NCBI RefSeq assembly: GCF_910592395.1 | Contig: NC_088309.1 | Coordinates: 20,772,599-20,836,598 of the forward strand | Direction: 5' to 3' | DNA: 64,000 bases | Source of the DNA: Lineus longissimus | Lineage: Eukaryota; Nemertea; Pilidiophora; Heteronemertea; Lineidae | In this document: positions 60,501 to 64,000 of the stretch, in pieces | How the letters are laid out: each line of letters begins with the position of its first letter | Position numbering within the stretch: the stretch's first letter is position 1 | Program-made: the position numbers and the translations under genes | Notes under the pieces: model-generated | Told to the model about the DNA's origin: nothing | Databases searched by the model: none | Seen by the model: the letters and a program-made list of their open reading frames with translations, nothing else

Positions 60501-63500
60501 AGGATGTCTACTGACGTATCTGATAAGACCATGCTTCAAAGCAAAAAAAAAGATTTCTGTGTTATCGAAATAAAGTTGATGGATCAATGGTTCAATCCCA
60601 TCTGTCTTGGAGCACATAACAGACTTTGTTTAATTAGCAGTACACGAAACGGTAGCAGGAATGAAAACTTGCGCCATTCAAAATTCCAAAGATCAATAAA
60701 CAATCTTCTAAACTAGGACATGTAGGAGTAACGATTGCCGATAAGACAACGCAAGTGTCCAATTTTTTAAATAACCAACTGAGGTTTGGATTTTGACCTT
60801 ACGATGGAAGCCATCTTAGTCATTTGGCTAGATTTCTGCCAACAATTTCTTAATCTTGCATCGTTTTACAAAATATTTACAAAAAAAACGAGGACACAAC
60901 ATCAATACAACCACACTTTCATGCAACCAACAGGTATCATATTGTCCAGAGGGACATCCAATCCATTCGCACAATATTTCAGCAATAACATCCGTTCACA
61001 TCAGACACTGTTCAGACTTTCCTGAAGGAACTCCTATATTCATGCCCACAAAACACACTCTTGAACTGACAAACTTTCAATAAAATTGGGACGTTCTACG
61101 AATGTTGGTCTATTGGGATGTCGAGGCTAGGGAAGCCTAACTCTGCAAATAAAATCTGCCACCAATATCAAAGAAAGCAAAGGTTAGTCTAACACAAAAC
61201 TTCCATCTCGATTGGCAAAACTTTGCCTCCACCACCATAATTCCAAGAGCTACTTACCAACCATGAGAGTGCCCATGAGTTAACAGCAACATCAGTCAGG
61301 TAAGCCATGGTCTCCTGTATGTTGGTCACTTTCACTTTGGCCTGGTCAAGCACCATGGTAGACAATTCATCAACGTGTCCGACCTGCAACGACAGAACAA
61401 AACTTGTAAAGATATTTTTGCATGCCAGCTGACTGATAAAAGCCACACACTGCAAGACCCATGATGGAAGTAGGATTTGTTAAACTTGCAACATTCAAGT
61501 TTGTGCGATACGACAACATGAATGAAATATACAGCTGTTAGATTTAATAAATCATTTGCTAAATTATCCTATTTTCATGATAACCAGAAGTGAATTTTGT
61601 TTGTTTTTTTCTCCTGGCGACACCTACCTTTTTGAAGGATTCGTACAACTCTTCGCTATATTTCAGGGCCTCTCCAAGTCGCTCTCTGGCAGCGTCAGGA
61701 AGATTGTGAGTGGTTTCCATGGCAGCATTAAATCCGGTCTTCAATTTCATGGTCAGGTGGCGGGCGACGAGAATGGCACGGCGGTTAAGTGTCTTGCCTT
61801 CTTCAGTGTTCTCAGTATCTTGGTCAGCATCTTCTTCTTTGTTGATCTCATCCCACGTGGTCTTCAGCATCTGCTGGGCGCCGGAGAAGCCATCATGGAC
61901 TTTCTGGTTGGCTGAGTCGATGTTGGTCTTGGCGTACTGGATCTGAAAAGAAATCAACAGATTAAACTTAACTATATTTTCAACTTTTCTCAGTTTTCAA
62001 GCAGGAGTATATCAAGCTAAGGTCCATACTTCAACCGTAACAAAAGTTATCATGTATGTCAATACTAAGCCAAATCTTACTGAAGCTTACCAGATCTACA
62101 GTGAAGTTCAATTTATCCAGTGTCACTTTACTCCTGGTCTGCATGTTCTGGAAGTCCTTCATAGCCCTAGTAAACATCCTTTGTCTGACCTTGTTGGTCA
62201 GGGTTGTGACACGAGCAATGCTCGCTTTCTCAGTACCAGTCTCCTTTGCCAGTTCATCACCCTTGGCTTCAGGTTCAGTCTCGTCTGTAACACAAAAAAT
62301 ATACGGTAGAATCACTACTTTTGGCAGGGATTCTAGGCATCTTGAGCAAAATGCCAACACCCACAATCTTAAAATGGACTTTAGAGTAAAGAAATGCTGC
62401 CCACAATCTTAAAATGGACTTTTGAGTAAAGAAATGCTGAACGAAAAATTTTTGAGTTTGGCCGACAGAATTCTGAATAGTACGAATGGCATACAAACCT
62501 TCTGGAAGGTACTTGTCGGTGTACTGCTCAGCTAAGGTGAGTGCTGTATCAAGTTTCTGGGCGACAACTTGACCATAGGGTGTCTCCAAGGCATGGTTGA
62601 CGGTCTCAATGCCATAATTGGCAACATCAGTAATCTTGGTGGTGGTGTAGTCCTTTACACCGTTGACCGTGTCCACACCATATTGTGTGGCACTGGCGAC
62701 CTTTTCTGTCCCGTACTTCTTGACACCATTAACAGTGTCGACAGTGTACTGGGCAGCACCAATCACTTTATCAACGGAGGGTTTCAGGTTCTTGTCGTAA
62801 ACAATCTTGGTTTCTTCCAATACCTGCATGGGAGACAGCATGAAGAAATTAGAAACATGGTCTACAATGAAACTTATGCATTTATCATGTAATGGAGAAT
62901 TGTAAACTTTACCATACCGAACATCACTTTGTGTTTGCCTGACAAAAATACAAGCAAGCGGTACTGAAAGAGCTAGCTCTGCATAATGATTTAACAGTAT
63001 TTTTCACTTTTTAAAGCATGGCATATGAATATTATGACATACCTCATCAGTTGGTTTTGTGATTATGGGATACTTCTCCTCAAGTTTAGACAGCTGGTCA
63101 CATGCCACAGAGTTCAAGCTCTCGACTGAAAAAGAAAGGACATATTCCATACATCAATATTGTCTTGTGAATGTCTTGCAAAGCAAGTGAAGTAAGTTCA
63201 AAGCGAAGACTTTGTCTCAAAACGATATACCTTGGCATGATTTGAACTAACCTGTCACCAGTTTACAAAAACAATATCAATTTATCATCAAACATGTGAA
63301 ACACAAATTAACACATTTTCTGGACAGACTAGAGAATGTCTAGTATTTATACTGTTAGTTTACATGTCTCAGTTAGGAATCATTCCCAACAGATTCAGAA
63401 AATTTTGTTTTTTACTTACTTGGTTTCTCGAACTTGTTGACCACAGGAAGGGCAGAACTGGATACAGTCTTTAGACAGGATTCACCAGTCTCAAGTGTAT

Positions 63501-63642
63501 ATTTCAAGAGCCTGTTTGAATCCTTCGTCTTCTCGTAAAACCCTGTGACCTGGCCTAGAGCCGATGAAACAATAGGGTAGTTTGTCACGCGACAGACAAC
63601 GTTAGTCTCCATTTCTTTTTTCTTCAAGTCACGTCGATACAT
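57517..63642 (-). CDS. PLIN: Perilipin (PAT-family lipid-droplet coat protein)
   Basis: Minus-strand exons are 63642-63420, 63125-63043, 62823-62499, 62284-62091, 61942-61628, 61383-61258 and 57639-57517, all in phase. This gives 462 residues from the first ATG, or 452 from METNVV at 63612. The N-terminal PAT domain shows VCRVTNYPIVSSALGQV, SSALPVVNKFEKP and QLSKLEEKYPIITKP. Exon 3 carries amphipathic 11/22-residue repeats (QYTVDTVNGVKKYG, then QYGVDTVNGVKDYT). The C-terminal four-helix-bundle region shows EQYTDKYLPE, YAKTNIDSANQK, ARHLTMKLKT and NSWALSWLVPQF, the last matching the vertebrate NWLVGPF position. Perilipins coat lipid droplets and control lipase access. An acceptor at 63650 implies an upstream non-coding exon. 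An alternative last exon lies at 59432-59349. Confidence 0.93.
57940..58150. repeat. Possible SINE-like dispersed repeat in the perilipin intron
   Basis: The stretch has TTTGTAAAGCGCCTTTCCAG followed by CTCAAGCGCT, AAGGGATTTGAATTGGGTGAGG and GGGGAGTCGATTCCAGAG. This word order resembles widespread short repeats in aquatic animal genomes as I remember them. A 23-bp unit, CGCTACCTCCTCTATTGTTT and three more bases, is tandemly duplicated at 57976-58021. Confidence 0.4.
58879..58924. repeat. 23-bp tandem duplication in the perilipin intron
   Basis: The unit GTCTGAAATATGCCTTTCAA plus GGT occurs twice in a row without change. Confidence 0.85.
59349..59432 (-). CDS. PLIN: Alternative last exon of perilipin
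   Basis: A clean acceptor, CTCTTTTCAG, is followed by an in-phase 27-residue tail, GFKRVDFENGENGSETEMED and seven more residues, then TGA. Joined to the donor at 61258 it would give a protein ending SWLGFKRVDF instead of SWLVPQFDLD. The tail is acidic like the distal one. A minus-strand AATAAA lies far downstream at 58554-58559. Use of this exon needs transcript evidence. Confidence 0.5.
   Translation of the reverse strand, partial: GFKRVDFENGENGSETEMEDLTEKTDA
60199..60230. repeat. Possible pogo/Tigger-like element end
   Basis: TA followed by CAGTAGAACCTCTCTTTAAA resembles the terminal sequence of pogo/Tigger-type elements, which insert at TA. No matching opposite end was found nearby, so this is at most a fragment. 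Confidence 0.3.
62360..62439. repeat. 40-bp tandem duplication in a perilipin intron
   Basis: CCCACAATCTTAAAATGGAC and the following 20 bases are repeated once, with a single base difference (TTAGAG versus TTTGAG). The duplication lies between exons 3 and 4. Confidence 0.9.
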
Positions 63643-63649
63643 AAAACAA

Positions 63650-64000
63650 CTGCAAAAAAGAAGGTTCTTCCGATTGATACGAGCACTATTGCTAGTATAA
63701 CTATTTCTGTCATGAATGAAATGATGGCCACATCGCAATGCTTGGTCTTCTACTTTGATCCTGAAGTTTCATCTTGATTTCAAGATTTTGATTGAAAGAT
63801 GCTAACTCTGAGTCTGACAGCCGATTCCACTGGCATTTCTCATTCTACAATTGAATGTCACGTGTCAACTAGGCCTAGTCCTCCAGTCAGACCTGGCCCT
63901 GGGGGCGTGTCTAGTCTATAGAGTTTTCTCCAGGGAGAGGGACCTGGCCCTCAAGTCTTAACTTTAACTTTCTTTTGCCGAAGATATTGGTCAAATGGAT
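63650..64000. other. Upstream flank of perilipin (leader intron or promoter)
   Basis: No coding exon is seen. The acceptor TTTTTTGCAG just upstream of the first coding exon implies a non-coding leader exon in or beyond this stretch. A GC-rich patch with two GACCTGGCCCT words lies at about 63890-63950. Confidence 0.4.

Noticed and set aside
60429-60617. 62-codon minus-strand frame ending in LYQLYLDLGL
   Set aside because: I considered an extra perilipin exon, but there is no acceptor in phase and no resemblance.
1-64000. tRNA, rRNA or CRISPR features
   Set aside because: I looked for paired A/B box and TΨC-like words and for spaced direct repeats. None held up, and CRISPR would not be expected in animal DNA.

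Overview
The window is nuclear DNA from an animal, most likely a marine invertebrate. All six recognisable genes are split by GT-AG introns, intergenic DNA is long, and dispersed repeats, foldback-type elements and the word TACATGTA are frequent. I cannot settle the phylum from sequence alone: a lophotrochozoan or an ambulacrarian such as an echinoderm would both fit. There are no bacterial-style operons, CRISPR arrays or RNA genes that I can support.

Layout. Positions 1-9893 hold no gene I can support, but may hide 5' exons of the next gene. Positions 9894-19869 (+) carry at least 14 exons of a colmedin/gliomedin-like gene: a Gly-X-Y collagen region followed by an olfactomedin domain. Its introns and 3' flank hold three copies of a ~165-170 bp inverted-repeat element and one foldback element. 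Positions 19870-35129 are gene-poor, with one weak candidate first exon (21364), a paired dispersed repeat, a cluster of short palindromes and a second foldback element. Positions 35130-40178 (-) are mitochondrial proline dehydrogenase, with one central exon not located. Positions 44688-47419 (+) are a two-exon rhodopsin-family neuropeptide-type receptor. Positions 48300-50560 are ATC-rich simple sequence. Positions 52567-53912 (-) are NR2C2AP, and 54170-55422 (+) a C15orf40/UPF0235 protein; these two are head to head, 257 bp apart. Positions 57517-63642 (-) are a perilipin with two candidate last exons.

The genes are unrelated in function: extracellular matrix or adhesion (colmedin), mitochondrial proline oxidation (PRODH), peptide signalling (GPCR), a discoidin-like nuclear receptor cofactor (NR2C2AP), a small DUF167 protein (C15orf40) and the lipid-droplet coat (perilipin). 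Exon structures were built by hand from splice sites, reading phase and remembered family sequences. No alignment or RNA data were available.

The most striking non-gene signal is a pair of non-autonomous foldback elements (13266-14049 and 32899-34301). Each has ends made of 15-bp tandem repeats in inverted orientation and a perfect 8-bp target-site duplication. The two share outer arms but carry different cores.
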